Below are positions 9,396 to 18,835 of a DNA stretch of 64,000 nt, piece after piece (positions within the stretch are counted from its first letter, which is position 1; every line of letters starts with the position of its first letter). The stretch lies in NCBI GenBank assembly GCA_050290225.1, contig JBNKHG010000057.1:124001-188000 (forward strand), in the 5' to 3' direction. This stretch comes from JBNKHG01 sp050290225 (GTDB lineage Bacteria > Pseudomonadota > Gammaproteobacteria > Pseudomonadales > Cellvibrionaceae). The translations under genes and the position numbers were made by a program. A model generated the notes under the pieces. That model was not told where the DNA came from. It saw only the letters and a list, made by a program, of their open reading frames with translations, and did no database searches.

Positions 9396-11150
9396 TTAAG
9401 CGATTTTTGTTTCCACGATTGGGGATACAGTGATTTTTCCGGTGTCTCGACTTAACGGCGTAATAACAGTATCGAATACTTTATCATCATAGTTCACTTT
9501 GGCCATTCTGGGAATTTTACCTACAGGAAGGTATAGGAAAATATCCACGTCTCGATGCATTGGGAATTCAGCATTGCTCGATATTGTCAGTGTCACTTCA
9601 CCGCTTTTTTCCTGAATAGCAATCTGGTGACACAATCGCGCATTCAGTTCGCCAAGATCGATGATGGTTTTCGCACCGGCCTCCTGCCAGTCGTCAAGGC
9701 ACTGCTGGAACCAGCTTATGCCATTAATACTGATATCAAAATCGTGAAAATAACCGACCACAGGCAAATTGGCATCAAACCAGTCCGCATTGCTCTGGTT
9801 CAGATAGGGGGCGCAAATGTGTTGAGCCCAACAGAATTTTCCAGCATCGCGGATAGCCAGGTAATAGCTGCTGACCAGCATAAGGCCCTCGTTCAGCGCG
9901 TCAACTAAAACAGCATTGGTAAATACTTCACCAGGACAGATAAGGGTGGTCGGATTGCTGTTGAAATATCGCCGGAGTGTCTGCCTGGCTGAGCTTAACG
10001 GAGAAGGGGCGTTTGTATGCTGGTAATAGGCGACAGCATCCTTCCCGAATTCCCGGTACCAACGTTCGTTCTCGTATCTGTCTGAAGCGGCAAGCCAGGC
10101 TTTAATGTCTGGATGTATATGGGTATAGCCATGCATTTCCACACTTGCCAACCTGGATACCTGAAGTTGAAGGATCGATTGATATTCCTCTTCGTAATTA
10201 CAGTGTTTGTTGGAACCGTTTGCTTCCTGGGATATAAATTGGACTTGAGGCGAGTCATGAATCTTTCCCGGTACGCGCTCTACCAGGGTGCCGTTTACCC
10301 TTAATGTGCCCGACGTCGGGTCTCCGTTGTCTACCCAGCCGGCAACATAGCCAATGGACAGCGCTGCATTTCGTTGGCTCAGTTGAGCGCCTATGGCTTT
10401 CCACTCCTTGTGGCCAAGCTTGTTGTTGGCGTAGATGCTGTGATGAACTGTTTCCGAACTGCCCGGATCGTCCATGCGCAGTACCAGCGTGTTATGCCAA
10501 CTGTACCATGCTGTAGGTGTGCATGGTGCATGGCTGATCAACTGTATTAACACGGATGTGGCGGCGGCGTCAGAGTCCCGTATTGCACTGGGATGAAAAC
10601 CCATCAGGACGATTTTGCTCCTTCCCACCTGTTTTTGGATTGCAACGCTTGCCCCGCTTAATCGCAATAGAGTTTGTTCATTTGCGCCGGGCTGCAGTGA
10701 TTGTGCGGATATCCCGTGTTTGAGATTCCAGGAGATTTTTTCCCCGCCACCATGCCAGGTTATTCGAGTGCCACTAATAGCCGTGGAAGTGCAACGGATA
10801 TTCGCCCAAGAGGATATCAGGGAGGATTCTCTGTCAATCCGGCAAAGGAACACGATTGATTTATCATGAAGTGATCGCTTAAGTAAATCCAGCGTCCTAT
10901 TTTCAATATTCCGGGGGGCGTCTGCAAAAATAATCCACCGTATTTTATTTTGCTCCAATATCTCAGGTGTGAATTCCGCTTGAGATACAGCTGTTACCTG
11001 CCAGCCCATAAACCTGCACAGTGTCAGCCAATCCAGGGCTTCGCGCTCTTCGGCAGGAAGCCAACCTCCCGTTCCCCAGACAGGATGGCTGTTGGCGAAT
11101 TCATTCTCGCCGACAATGATTAATACGGTTTGGGAGCGGGGTTCAATCAA
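9396..11150 (-). CDS. NodB-like polysaccharide deacetylase-type protein
   Basis: This 584-residue protein has an N-terminal domain of about 200 residues that looks like a glutamine-amidotransferase-like (Rossmann) fold (VLIIVGENEF, IIFADAPR, IVLMGFHPSAIRDSD). A (beta/alpha) barrel follows. The barrel carries LVLRMDDPGSS (the Asp-Asp pair of NodB enzymes) near residue 226 and HGYTHIHPD (His-x3-His metal site) near 340, then a C-terminal beta-sandwich. No signal peptide is seen, so it may act in the cytoplasm or be non-classically exported. Its start overlaps the stop of the GT4 gene by 8 bp. N-deacetylation of a sugar in the glycan is the likely role; this is inferred from motifs. Confidence 0.65.
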   Translation of the reverse strand: MIEPRSQTVLIIVGENEFANSHPVWGTGGWLPAEEREALDWLTLCRFMGWQVTAVSQAEFTPEILEQNKIRWIIFADAPRNIENRTLDLLKRSLHDKSIVFLCRIDRESSLISSWANIRCTSTAISGTRITWHGGGEKISWNLKHGISAQSLQPGANEQTLLRLSGASVAIQKQVGRSKIVLMGFHPSAIRDSDAAATSVLIQLISHAPCTPTAWYSWHNTLVLRMDDPGSSETVHHSIYANNKLGHKEWKAIGAQLSQRNAALSIGYVAGWVDNGDPTSGTLRVNGTLVERVPGKIHDSPQVQFISQEANGSNKHCNYEEEYQSILQLQVSRLASVEMHGYTHIHPDIKAWLAASDRYENERWYREFGKDAVAYYQHTNAPSPLSSARQTLRRYFNSNPTTLICPGEVFTNAVLVDALNEGLMLVSSYYLAIRDAGKFCWAQHICAPYLNQSNADWFDANLPVVGYFHDFDISINGISWFQQCLDDWQEAGAKTIIDLGELNARLCHQIAIQEKSGEVTLTISSNAEFPMHRDVDIFLYLPVGKIPRMAKVNYDDKVFDTVITPLSRDTGKITVSPIVETKIA

Positions 11151-12435
11151 TCCGGTCTATTCCAATAGAAGAAAATCCTTTTTTGAGCTCTCTTGTAATA
11201 ACGCCGTATGAAAAATATTCTTCGGCTATTTTCCGAATTCCGGGCTTAAGCAATGTTACTTGTTGTCTATTTCCAGCAATGTAATCCATGCATTCAACCA
11301 ATGCGTCATCATTCCCGGCAGAAAATAGCCATCCGCTTTTGTTGTCTATGACTACATCACTTATGGTTCCAACATTTGAGGATGCGACGGGTACCCCGCA
11401 GGAAAAAGCCTCGCCGATGACCGCTGGCGAGGCTTCTCTCCAGGAAGCCAGCAATAGGCAGTCACTGGCGTTTAATAAAAAAGCTTTTTCGGCATCACTG
11501 CCAACCCAACCTTTGAAAAGTACTTTATCCTTGGCCTTTTCCAGGGCAATTTGCTTGAGGTGGGCTTCATCCGCACCGTTTCCGACAATGAGCAGACGAA
11601 GATTCGGGTGCTGATTCGCAATTTGTGAAAAGGCTGTGATAATTGCAGTGACACGTTTAACCTGATCTTCAAGTCTCCCCATAAAAATGAAGTAGCGAAG
11701 CTTGGGGTCAAGCTGGGCTGCCTCGCAGGCGCGGTCCCGATCCATGGGCTTGTAAACCGTTATATCAATGGGGGGGCGGATGGTCGATTGCTTGAAAATC
11801 GGGAAGCCAAAATTATCAGAAAGCAGGTGGGATTCATGCTTCCCGGAAGGAAATATCCAGTCGGCCCGCGGGATGGTAAATCTTTTCAGGAATTTCCCAA
11901 GGTAGTGTTCACGGGTGCTCCCCGAATGGAAAGTGACAAGCGGAATATCAAACAGGCGGGAAATCAATAGCAAGACATCATATCGTCCGCTGCAGTAGTC
12001 CTGGACAAAAATGGCATCTGGACGGTTCCGGTAGAGTTCCTTTATGACAGGCCAGGAAGCGGGGGCCAGGTAAGACGCCAAAACCGCATATGGCCGGTAA
12101 AACCGCCGCCATCTCCAGGCAAACGGAGGCAGGTAAAAAAGTCGCCAGAGCACGCGGTGCATCAAGGATGATTTGATAAATTTTACTTTACACTTTGTGA
12201 CTTGGTGAATTTCTTCGCGAATTTCCGGGTGAATGCTGGTGACATACCAGATAACGTCGCCTATCTCTTTCTGGATAATGGCGATCCAGGAATGATTCGC
12301 GGAGTTGTGCCAGGTTGTCGCAAATTCCTGTTGATTTACCCCATAGTGAGGATAGAAATCTTCAAAAACATCCGGGTAATCAAAGAAGGCAATCAGCGGT
12401 CGTTTTCTTGTTGATGAGTTCCCACTATTTGTCAC
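11143..12435 (-). CDS. glycosyltransferase family 4
   Basis: This GT-B glycosyltransferase of 430 residues opens the minus-strand operon. The C-terminal donor domain shows YFIFMGRLEDQVKR, LRLLIVGNGADE, VLFKGWVG and the E-x7-E motif region SWREASPAVIGEAFSCGVPVASSNVGTISDVV, all typical of GT4 retaining enzymes. The N-terminal half (about 1-210) is the acceptor side and includes IFVQDYCSGRYDVLLL. It belongs to a different family from the four paralogs nearby. It probably transfers a hexose to a lipid- or polymer-linked acceptor at the inner face of the membrane. Confidence 0.85.
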   Translation of the reverse strand: MTNSGNSSTRKRPLIAFFDYPDVFEDFYPHYGVNQQEFATTWHNSANHSWIAIIQKEIGDVIWYVTSIHPEIREEIHQVTKCKVKFIKSSLMHRVLWRLFYLPPFAWRWRRFYRPYAVLASYLAPASWPVIKELYRNRPDAIFVQDYCSGRYDVLLLISRLFDIPLVTFHSGSTREHYLGKFLKRFTIPRADWIFPSGKHESHLLSDNFGFPIFKQSTIRPPIDITVYKPMDRDRACEAAQLDPKLRYFIFMGRLEDQVKRVTAIITAFSQIANQHPNLRLLIVGNGADEAHLKQIALEKAKDKVLFKGWVGSDAEKAFLLNASDCLLLASWREASPAVIGEAFSCGVPVASSNVGTISDVVIDNKSGWLFSAGNDDALVECMDYIAGNRQQVTLLKPGIRKIAEEYFSYGVITRELKKGFSSIGIDRID

Positions 12436-12737
12436 TGATGCGTTTGCCTCCTGGCATTAGGTTAAGATTCGCTAATGACATGTCAGGTAAAGCTGAGGTT
12501 TTTCCGGGGTTTAATCCAGGAGCTGGCGTGTCAGAAAGCCGTCAGCGACTTGAAAAAATTATAGTCTCCTGATGGGGTTCTCACAAATTTGGCTATGGCT
12601 GCTGTAATGATTGCGCTGTTAGTGTTCCATTCAAGTGCGACATGTCCCTATTTTTAGATGGTTTTTGAATAATAGGATCTCATTGAATAACTGGAAAAGC
12701 CAACCGACAGCAATAACGATATGCCGTCGGCTTTTTC
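12436..12737. other. intergenic region
   Basis: About 300 bp lie between the minus-strand GT4 start and the end of the NosR-like gene. It should hold the promoter of the GT4 operon. The only structure seen is an imperfect hairpin with complementary AAAAGCC/GGCTTTT arms at about 12693-12737, a weak terminator candidate for the NosR-like gene. No credible ORF is present. Confidence 0.4.
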
Positions 12738-14960
12738 TCAGCCTTCGGCGGAGACGCAAATGAAATCCGGTTGTGACACTTTTTTCCGCTGTCTTTTTAC
12801 CGCGTTGATTTGCGGTGGACAGAGATCCTCTCCGTTATAGTACACAATACACTCCAGACATTGGATGCACTCGTTATAATCCACGTCGCCGTCCGGTGTG
12901 ATGGCATCGATCTCGCATTTATGCCGGCACAGTTGACAGGGGTTGCCACATTCGCGACGTCGGTGAAGCCAACTGAAGCTTCGGAAGAAATTGAGTATTG
13001 CAAGCCCTGCGCCCAGCGGGCAGAGGTAACGGCAGTAAAATTTATGGATGGTTAGTCCTGCTCCCAGTAGCAAACAGGCGTATAGCAAAAAGGGCCAACT
13101 GCGAACAAAAAACAGGGTGATGGCTGTTTTAAAGGGTTCCACTTCCGCAGCGATCTCTGCGGCACTCAGGGAGTAAAACGAGAGTCCCACCAGTCCCAGC
13201 AAAATCGCGTATTTGAGGGTTGCGAGTCTGGTGTGCAGGCCGTAGGAGAGTTTAACCTGAGGGATGGAGAGTTTTTTAGCCAGCCAGGAAAGCATCTCCT
13301 GCATCGCTCCGAATGGACACAGCCAACCGCAGAACAGGCCACGCCCCCAAAGAAAAAGAGTGACAAACACGTAAACCCATAGGATGAATATGATCGGGTC
13401 GATGAGATAGACCTCGAGTTTAAAACCGTGAATCAATGACTGGAGAATGGTAAATACATTGACCACCGAAAGCTGGCCCTGGCTGTACCAACCGATAACC
13501 ACCAGGGTAAAGGTCAGGAATCCCCAGCGCAGGTAACGGAAGGCGGTGCGATGACGCACCAGAGCGTGCTGGTAAATAAAAATGGCGGTAAGCAGAACCA
13601 GGCTCGAGAGCAGTGCAAGGATTTCAACCCAACGACTATGCCACAGCGTAACCCAGAGGGGCGTGGGCTCTGTATCTTCAACGACTTCCGGGTAGGAAAA
13701 AAATCGGGCGGGAAGATGGTAATTGCCTTCAAAGCTGGTAGTGGCCGCCTGGAACAGCGTACCGCGACTGCGGCTGACCACCAGGGACAGCTGCCAGGGA
13801 GAACCGGGATCGAAGTCCGCCTGGGGTTTGATGCGAAATATCTTGTAGCTGTCGAATAGGGGCAAATAGGGCGAGTAGACAGCATCGTAATCGTAAAAGT
13901 TGATGTCCCGAATCTCGATCGGCAGCTTTTGTTGATGCAACGCCAGCCGGTCGGGAATGGAAGCGGGCACGAAATCGTCACCGACAAAGGAATAGGGACC
14001 ACGGGAAAATACGGCAATAGCCTGTTCACCCGGCTTAAGGGATTTCTGCAGGCGCTGGTAATCCAACTCCCCTAACAGGTTTTTGCCCACCGTGGGTACA
14101 TTGAGATACGCATAATAAAGGTCGATAAAGCGCTGCGCGGGATCACTGATGCCTTCGGCGTCATAGCCATCGGCGGTGGTACCGGCGAAAGCCTCCTGGA
14201 CTTGTCGATAGTCAAGGGACAGTTGTCCGATGTAGCCGGCGTCCAATAGTGCCTGCAGATTCTGCGCTTCGAAAAGATTTTCACGCACGCGGGCAATGGT
14301 TTTGCTTTCAAAACCCTCCAGTGTCTGGCGGGCCACTTTCAGGGCCGACAGTAAAATGGATTCGTTGATCACCACCACCGATGCGGTGGCTTTGGTGATA
14401 CCGTCGATAGTGACATTGGCTCCCTGGGCGTCGCTGCGGCGATTGTCCACTTTGATATTGTCGATGGCGGAGAGTCCACTGTATTGTCGAAGAAAGTCTC
14501 GCAGTGGTGCCTCGCCGAGGCCGTGCAGGAAGATGGGCTCATGGTGCTCCAGGAGTTTGACGCCGGTCAATGTCCCTTCCAGGTCGATGCCAACCAGAAG
14601 ATTGACCGGTTCCCCGGAAAAAGCGGGAATAGCAATCAGGTCGATGGATTCGAACAGGTAACCGATGAGATTGCCTACCTGATAGACCGGCCAAACCGGA
14701 GGATTCTGCTGTTTCTCCCCAATGGCGGTGGCGTGGGGAAACAGCGAGTGCCAGTCGGCCGGGGGCTCGGCCTTGGCAAGGGGAGGCGACAGAAACAGAA
14801 GCAGCAATAGGAGCTGAAAGCGGCAAGCGGCAAGCGGCAAGCGGCAAGCTGTAAGTTGCAAGCTGCAAGCTGTAAGTTGCAAGCTGTAAGCCAAATTACT
14901 ATTTCCGGATAACAGCTTGCCGCTTGTCGCTTGCCGCTTGCCGCTTCCTAAAACCCCCAT
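12738..14960 (-). CDS. NosR/NirI-like FMN-binding, polyferredoxin membrane protein
   Basis: This integral membrane protein has the NosR architecture: a signal sequence, a periplasmic FMN-binding domain (about residues 110-220, with an ITKATASV site like the S/T-G-A-T flavinylation motif), five to six membrane helices and cytoplasmic cysteine motifs. CGWLCPFGAMQE and CRYLCPLGAG are NapH/NosR-type, and two ferredoxin clusters follow (CGNPCQLCRHKC and CIQCLECIVYYNGEDLC). NosR proteins pass electrons from the quinone pool to periplasmic enzymes. Here the gene sits beside acs and a PQQ dehydrogenase, not nosZ. ATG at 14960 is preferred (GGAG six bases upstream); another ATG lies at 14978. The first 45 or so residues are encoded by a heptad DNA repeat, giving an odd Leu-Gln-Leu-Thr-Ala-Cys periodicity. 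Confidence 0.8.
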   Translation of the reverse strand: MGVLGSGKRQATSGKLLSGNSNLAYSLQLTACSLQLTACRLPLAACRFQLLLLLLFLSPPLAKAEPPADWHSLFPHATAIGEKQQNPPVWPVYQVGNLIGYLFESIDLIAIPAFSGEPVNLLVGIDLEGTLTGVKLLEHHEPIFLHGLGEAPLRDFLRQYSGLSAIDNIKVDNRRSDAQGANVTIDGITKATASVVVINESILLSALKVARQTLEGFESKTIARVRENLFEAQNLQALLDAGYIGQLSLDYRQVQEAFAGTTADGYDAEGISDPAQRFIDLYYAYLNVPTVGKNLLGELDYQRLQKSLKPGEQAIAVFSRGPYSFVGDDFVPASIPDRLALHQQKLPIEIRDINFYDYDAVYSPYLPLFDSYKIFRIKPQADFDPGSPWQLSLVVSRSRGTLFQAATTSFEGNYHLPARFFSYPEVVEDTEPTPLWVTLWHSRWVEILALLSSLVLLTAIFIYQHALVRHRTAFRYLRWGFLTFTLVVIGWYSQGQLSVVNVFTILQSLIHGFKLEVYLIDPIIFILWVYVFVTLFLWGRGLFCGWLCPFGAMQEMLSWLAKKLSIPQVKLSYGLHTRLATLKYAILLGLVGLSFYSLSAAEIAAEVEPFKTAITLFFVRSWPFLLYACLLLGAGLTIHKFYCRYLCPLGAGLAILNFFRSFSWLHRRRECGNPCQLCRHKCEIDAITPDGDVDYNECIQCLECIVYYNGEDLCPPQINAVKRQRKKVSQPDFICVSAEG
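14817..14946. repeat. heptad repeat array with inverted arms, copy 1
   Basis: About ten tandem 7-bp units of the AAGCGGC/AAGCTGT/AAGTTGC type (14818-14889) are followed, after a spacer of about 22 bp, by the same heptads inverted (GCCGCTT type, 14910-14946). The two arms can pair into a long hairpin. The array lies inside the 5' coding part of the NosR-like gene. A second copy with the same design is at 40184-40277. Confidence 0.85.
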
Positions 14961-15000
14961 CCTATACTCCGTAATCATTAATTCCCCAAATAACCCCCAA

Positions 15001-16938
15001 CTAAACGTTCAACCGAGCCTCAATCAGTTGACCCACCACCGAAGGGTCGGCCAGGGTACTGATATCGCCCAGGCTCTCGGTTTCATTGGCGGCAATTTTT
15101 CGCAGAATGCGGCGCATGATTTTACCGGAGCGGGTCTTCGGCAAGGCCGGCGCCCATTGAAGCAGGTCGGGCTTGGCGATAGGACCAATTTCCTTGGCGA
15201 CAAAGCCGATCAGTTCCTTGCGCAGCGCATCGTCGCCAGCGACGCCATCCATCAGGGTGACATAGACATAAATACCCTGGCCTTTGACATCGTGGGGGTA
15301 ACCCACGACGGCGGCTTCGGCCACCTTGTCGTGCAATACCAATGCACTCTCGATCTCCGCGGTTCCCATTCGGTGTCCGGAAATATTGAGCACATCGTCG
15401 ACACGACCGGTGATCCAGTAGTATCCGTCTTCATCGCGACGGGCACCGTCACCGCTGAAGTAGTAGCCGGGATAGGTGCTGTAATAGGTTTCAAAGCAGC
15501 GCTGGGGGTTGCCGTACACAGTCCGGATCTGGCTGGGCCAGGAGCCGGTGATCACCAGGTTGCCTTCGGTGGCGCCTTCCAGCACCTGGCCCTCATTGTC
15601 AACCAGTGCCGGTTTTACACCGAAGAACGGATGCGCAGCAGAACCGGGCTTCAGAGCAGTGGCGCCGGGCAGGGCCGAGATCATAATGGCGCCGGTTTCG
15701 GTCTGCCACCAGGTGTCCACAATGGGACAACGGCTTTCACCCACCACCCGGTAGTACCACTGCCAGGCTTCGGGATTAATCGGTTCACCGACGCTGCCGA
15801 GGATACGCAGCGACTGGCGCGAGCTGCTTTTCACCCACTCGTCTCCCTGGGCCATCAGGCTGCGAATGGCCGTGGGAGCCGTGTAGAAAATATTGACCTG
15901 GTGTTTATCGATGATCTCCCAGAAACGGGAGGCGTTGGGATAGGTGGGGACACCTTCGAATACCAGCGTTGTGCCGCCATTTACCAGGGGACCATAGGTG
16001 AGGTAACTGTGTCCTGTGATCCAGCCCACATCGGCGGTACACCAGTAGATATCGCCTTCCTGGTAGTCGAACACGTATTTGTGGGTCAGGGCCGCCTGCA
16101 ACAGGTAACCACCAGTGGTGTGGAGCACCCCCTTGGGTTTGCCGGTGGAGCCGGATGTATAAAGGATAAAAAGCGGGTCTTCCGAATCCATGGCCTCGGC
16201 CGGGCATTCGTCATCAACCCGGGCGACGGCTTCTTCGTACCACAGGTCCCGGTCGTCGTTCCAGTCGATGTCGCCACCGGTTCGCTTGACCACGATACAA
16301 CAGCTGACATTGGGACAGGCGCTAAGCGCAGTATCCACATTGGCCTTGAGCGGCACAGATCTGCCGCCGCGAAGCCCTTCGTCAGCAGTGATCACCACAC
16401 GGCAGTCGGCATCTTGAATACGGTCCTTGAGCGCTTCCGGAGAGAAACCGCCAAAAACGACGGAGTGGATAGCCCCGATACGGGCACAGGCCAGCATGGC
16501 GTAGGTCGCCTCGAGGATCATGGGCAGGTAGATACAGACCCTGTCGCCTTTGCTGACACCCTGTGATTTAAGCACATTGGCCAGGCGACAGACATTTTTG
16601 TGGAGCTCCCGGTAAGTCACCTTGTGGCTGTCTTCCGGGCTATCGCCCTCCCAAATGATGGCGACCTGGTCGGCACGCTCCGGCAGATGGCGATCAATAC
16701 AGTTTACACTGGCATTGAGCTTACCGTTGACAAACCAGGCGGCAGTGCCTTGGTTGAAGTCGCTGTCGCAGACCTTGTCCCAGGGCTTTTCCCAGGTCAA
16801 TGTATTATTGGCCTGTTCTCCCCAAAAACCTTCGGGGTCTTCGATGGATTGGCGGTACATCTTTTGGTATTGCGCCTCATCGATTAACGCCCGTGATTTT
16901 ATCGTAGCCGAGGGCGGGTAGGTGATAGCATCGGACAT
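15001..16938 (-). CDS. acs: acetyl-CoA synthetase
   Basis: This AMP-forming acetate-CoA ligase (645 residues) activates acetate to acetyl-CoA through acetyl-adenylate in the cytoplasm. It has ILYTSGSTGKPKGV (P-loop, near residue 265), the WWQTETG motif, YFSGDGARRDEDGYYWITGR and the C-terminal acetylatable lysine in PKTRSGKIMRR. The chosen ATG at 16938 has AGGAAGG eight bases upstream and gives the usual Acs length; an upstream in-frame ATG at 17088 would add 50 unrelated residues running into the terminator of the next gene. It lies between the PQQ dehydrogenase and the NosR-like gene. That position fits a pathway in which ethanol is oxidised to acetate and then assimilated. Confidence 0.97.
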   Translation of the reverse strand: MSDAITYPPSATIKSRALIDEAQYQKMYRQSIEDPEGFWGEQANNTLTWEKPWDKVCDSDFNQGTAAWFVNGKLNASVNCIDRHLPERADQVAIIWEGDSPEDSHKVTYRELHKNVCRLANVLKSQGVSKGDRVCIYLPMILEATYAMLACARIGAIHSVVFGGFSPEALKDRIQDADCRVVITADEGLRGGRSVPLKANVDTALSACPNVSCCIVVKRTGGDIDWNDDRDLWYEEAVARVDDECPAEAMDSEDPLFILYTSGSTGKPKGVLHTTGGYLLQAALTHKYVFDYQEGDIYWCTADVGWITGHSYLTYGPLVNGGTTLVFEGVPTYPNASRFWEIIDKHQVNIFYTAPTAIRSLMAQGDEWVKSSSRQSLRILGSVGEPINPEAWQWYYRVVGESRCPIVDTWWQTETGAIMISALPGATALKPGSAAHPFFGVKPALVDNEGQVLEGATEGNLVITGSWPSQIRTVYGNPQRCFETYYSTYPGYYFSGDGARRDEDGYYWITGRVDDVLNISGHRMGTAEIESALVLHDKVAEAAVVGYPHDVKGQGIYVYVTLMDGVAGDDALRKELIGFVAKEIGPIAKPDLLQWAPALPKTRSGKIMRRILRKIAANETESLGDISTLADPSVVGQLIEARLNV

Positions 16939-16993
16939 AGGGCCTTCCTGTTGAATCTCGAAGTTGGGAAAAATAAGTTGCAAAAAAGTTGCG

Positions 16994-17029
16994 AAAAAAA
17001 CCCCAAAGCCTGCTGCTAAGGCCTTGGGG
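16994..17029 (-). terminator. rho-independent terminator of the PQQ dehydrogenase gene
   Basis: On the minus strand a 10-bp stem (CCCCAAGGCC with GGCTTTGGGG, one mismatch) with a 9-base loop is followed by seven T. It lies 22 bases after the dehydrogenase stop and upstream of acs, so acs probably has its own promoter or depends on read-through. Confidence 0.85.
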
Positions 17030-17050
17030 TAAAGGAGAATCGCAAGGGAT

Positions 17051-18835
17051 TTAGGATTTTGGCAGCTTAAAGGTCCAAACGGTGCCACCCTGATTCAGGA
17101 AGTTCACGCGCTTGGCCACATCGCCGCCCCAGAGCGGTACCGCACCACCCCAGCCGGATACCACGCTGATGTACTGCTCGCCGTCCTGCTCCCAGGTGAT
17201 GGGCGAGCCGACAATACCGGATCCAGTCTGGAACTTGTACAGCACCTCGCCAGTATTGGCGTCCAGGCCGTAGAGATATCCTTCAGGAGTACCGGTGAAT
17301 ACCAGGCCGCCAGCGGTGGTCAGAACGCCACCCCACAGAGGTGCGTTGTTCTTGAACTCCCACTTGATCTTGCCGGTTGTGGGATCAATGGCTTTCAACG
17401 AACCGATGTGATCCTCAAAAATTGGCTTGATGGTAAAGCCGGCTCCCAGGTAGGCGGCGCCCTTCTTGTAGCTGATGGGCTCATTCCAGATATCCATGCC
17501 CCACTCGTTGGAGGGTACGTAGAACAACCCGGTGCTCTTGCTATAGGCCATAGGCATCCAGTTCTTGCCACCCAAAAAGGAGGGAATCGAGAACACGGAT
17601 TTGCCTTTCTTGCCGTCTTTCGAATCGGCGGGGTTGCCCGGACGATTTTCATCGATATAGATCGGGCGGCCGTTTTTATCCAGGCCCTTGGCCCAGGTGA
17701 TATTTTTCACAAACGGGTAGCCGTTGATGAATTCGCCATTGGTGCGATCCAGCACGTAGAAGAATCCGTTGCGGTCGGCGGTGGCGGCCGCTTTTACGGT
17801 TTTACCCTTGTGCTTGTAATCAAAGGGAATCAGCTCGTTGACGCCGTCGAAATCCCAGCCGTCATGCGGCGTGGTCTGGAAGTGCCAGACGATCTTGCCG
17901 GTGTCGGCATCAATGGCGAGGCGTGAAGAGGTGTAGAGGTTATCACCGGGGCGGGTGTGGGAGTTCCAGGGGCCGGGGTTGCCGGTACCGATATAGATCA
18001 GGTTGGTTTCCGGGTCATAGGTACCGCCGTTCCAGGTGGCGCCGCCGCCCTGTTTCCACATGTCGCCGGGCCAGGTCTTACCTGCTTTACCGCCGGTAAT
18101 ACCGTTTTCCTTACCGTTGAGGTAGCCCATATGGCCTTCGACAACCGGACGGGTCCAGATCAGCTCGCCGTTTTTGGCGTTGCGTGCTTCGACTTTACCG
18201 ATAATACCGAATTCGCCGCCTGAAACGCCTGTAACCACCATACCCTTGATAATCTGGGGAGCAGCGGTAAAGGAGTAGCCGGCCTTGTAATCATCGATTT
18301 TTTTCTTCCAGCGGACCTTGCCGGTTTTGCGGTCCAGGGCCACCAGCTTGGCGTCCAGGGTGCCAAAGATGACCAGGTCGTCGTACAGGGCCGCGCCACG
18401 GTTGATCACGTCACAACAGGGCATGATGTTATCCGGCAGGCGAGCTTCATACTGCCACAGCTCCTCACCGGTAGTGCTGTCAATGGCATAAAGGCGGGAA
18501 TAGGAACCCGTTACATACATGACGCCGTCTTTCACCAGCGGCTGGGTTTCCTGTCCGCGCTGTTTTTCGCCACCCAGGGAATAGGCCCAGACCGGACGAA
18601 TTTCCTTGACAGTTTTCTTGTTGATCTTTTTCAACGGGCTGAACCGTTGAGCCTTGGGTCCCAGACCATAGCTGACCACATCCTCAGTGGTGGCCTGGTC
18701 GCGAAGGATATCCTTGTCGGTGACGGACTTGAATGCAATTGCGTTTGCACTGGATGCAATGACGCTCGTCAAGGTCGCGGCGAGCATCATATGACTAACC
18801 TGGCTAACGCTTGGTTTTCTTTTCAGTAATTTCAT
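17051..18835 (-). CDS. PQQ-dependent alcohol dehydrogenase, lanthanide-type active site
   Basis: This periplasmic quinoprotein (594 residues) oxidises primary alcohols and passes electrons to cytochrome c. It has a signal peptide (MMLAATLTSVIASSANA), tryptophan-docking propeller repeats, the vicinal disulfide MPCCDV (Cys140-Cys141) that caps PQQ, and the GTGNPGPWNSHTRPGDNLY segment. The catalytic region reads TPHDGWDFDGVNE, with catalytic Asp328 followed two residues later by Asp330. That second Asp is the residue that marks lanthanide-binding XoxF/PedH enzymes, where calcium enzymes have Ala or Ser. ATG at 18835 has AGGAG seven bases upstream. Neighbours (PqqD-like, binding protein, c550) match exa/ped clusters. 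An ethanol-type substrate is inferred from the adjacent acs. Confidence 0.93.
   Translation of the reverse strand: MKLLKRKPSVSQVSHMMLAATLTSVIASSANAIAFKSVTDKDILRDQATTEDVVSYGLGPKAQRFSPLKKINKKTVKEIRPVWAYSLGGEKQRGQETQPLVKDGVMYVTGSYSRLYAIDSTTGEELWQYEARLPDNIMPCCDVINRGAALYDDLVIFGTLDAKLVALDRKTGKVRWKKKIDDYKAGYSFTAAPQIIKGMVVTGVSGGEFGIIGKVEARNAKNGELIWTRPVVEGHMGYLNGKENGITGGKAGKTWPGDMWKQGGGATWNGGTYDPETNLIYIGTGNPGPWNSHTRPGDNLYTSSRLAIDADTGKIVWHFQTTPHDGWDFDGVNELIPFDYKHKGKTVKAAATADRNGFFYVLDRTNGEFINGYPFVKNITWAKGLDKNGRPIYIDENRPGNPADSKDGKKGKSVFSIPSFLGGKNWMPMAYSKSTGLFYVPSNEWGMDIWNEPISYKKGAAYLGAGFTIKPIFEDHIGSLKAIDPTTGKIKWEFKNNAPLWGGVLTTAGGLVFTGTPEGYLYGLDANTGEVLYKFQTGSGIVGSPITWEQDGEQYISVVSGWGGAVPLWGGDVAKRVNFLNQGGTVWTFKLPKS

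Noticed and set aside
14917..16566. 549-codon open frame on the plus strand
   Set aside because: Antisense shadow of acs; no ribosome-binding site or domain, and the minus-strand gene is a certain Acs.
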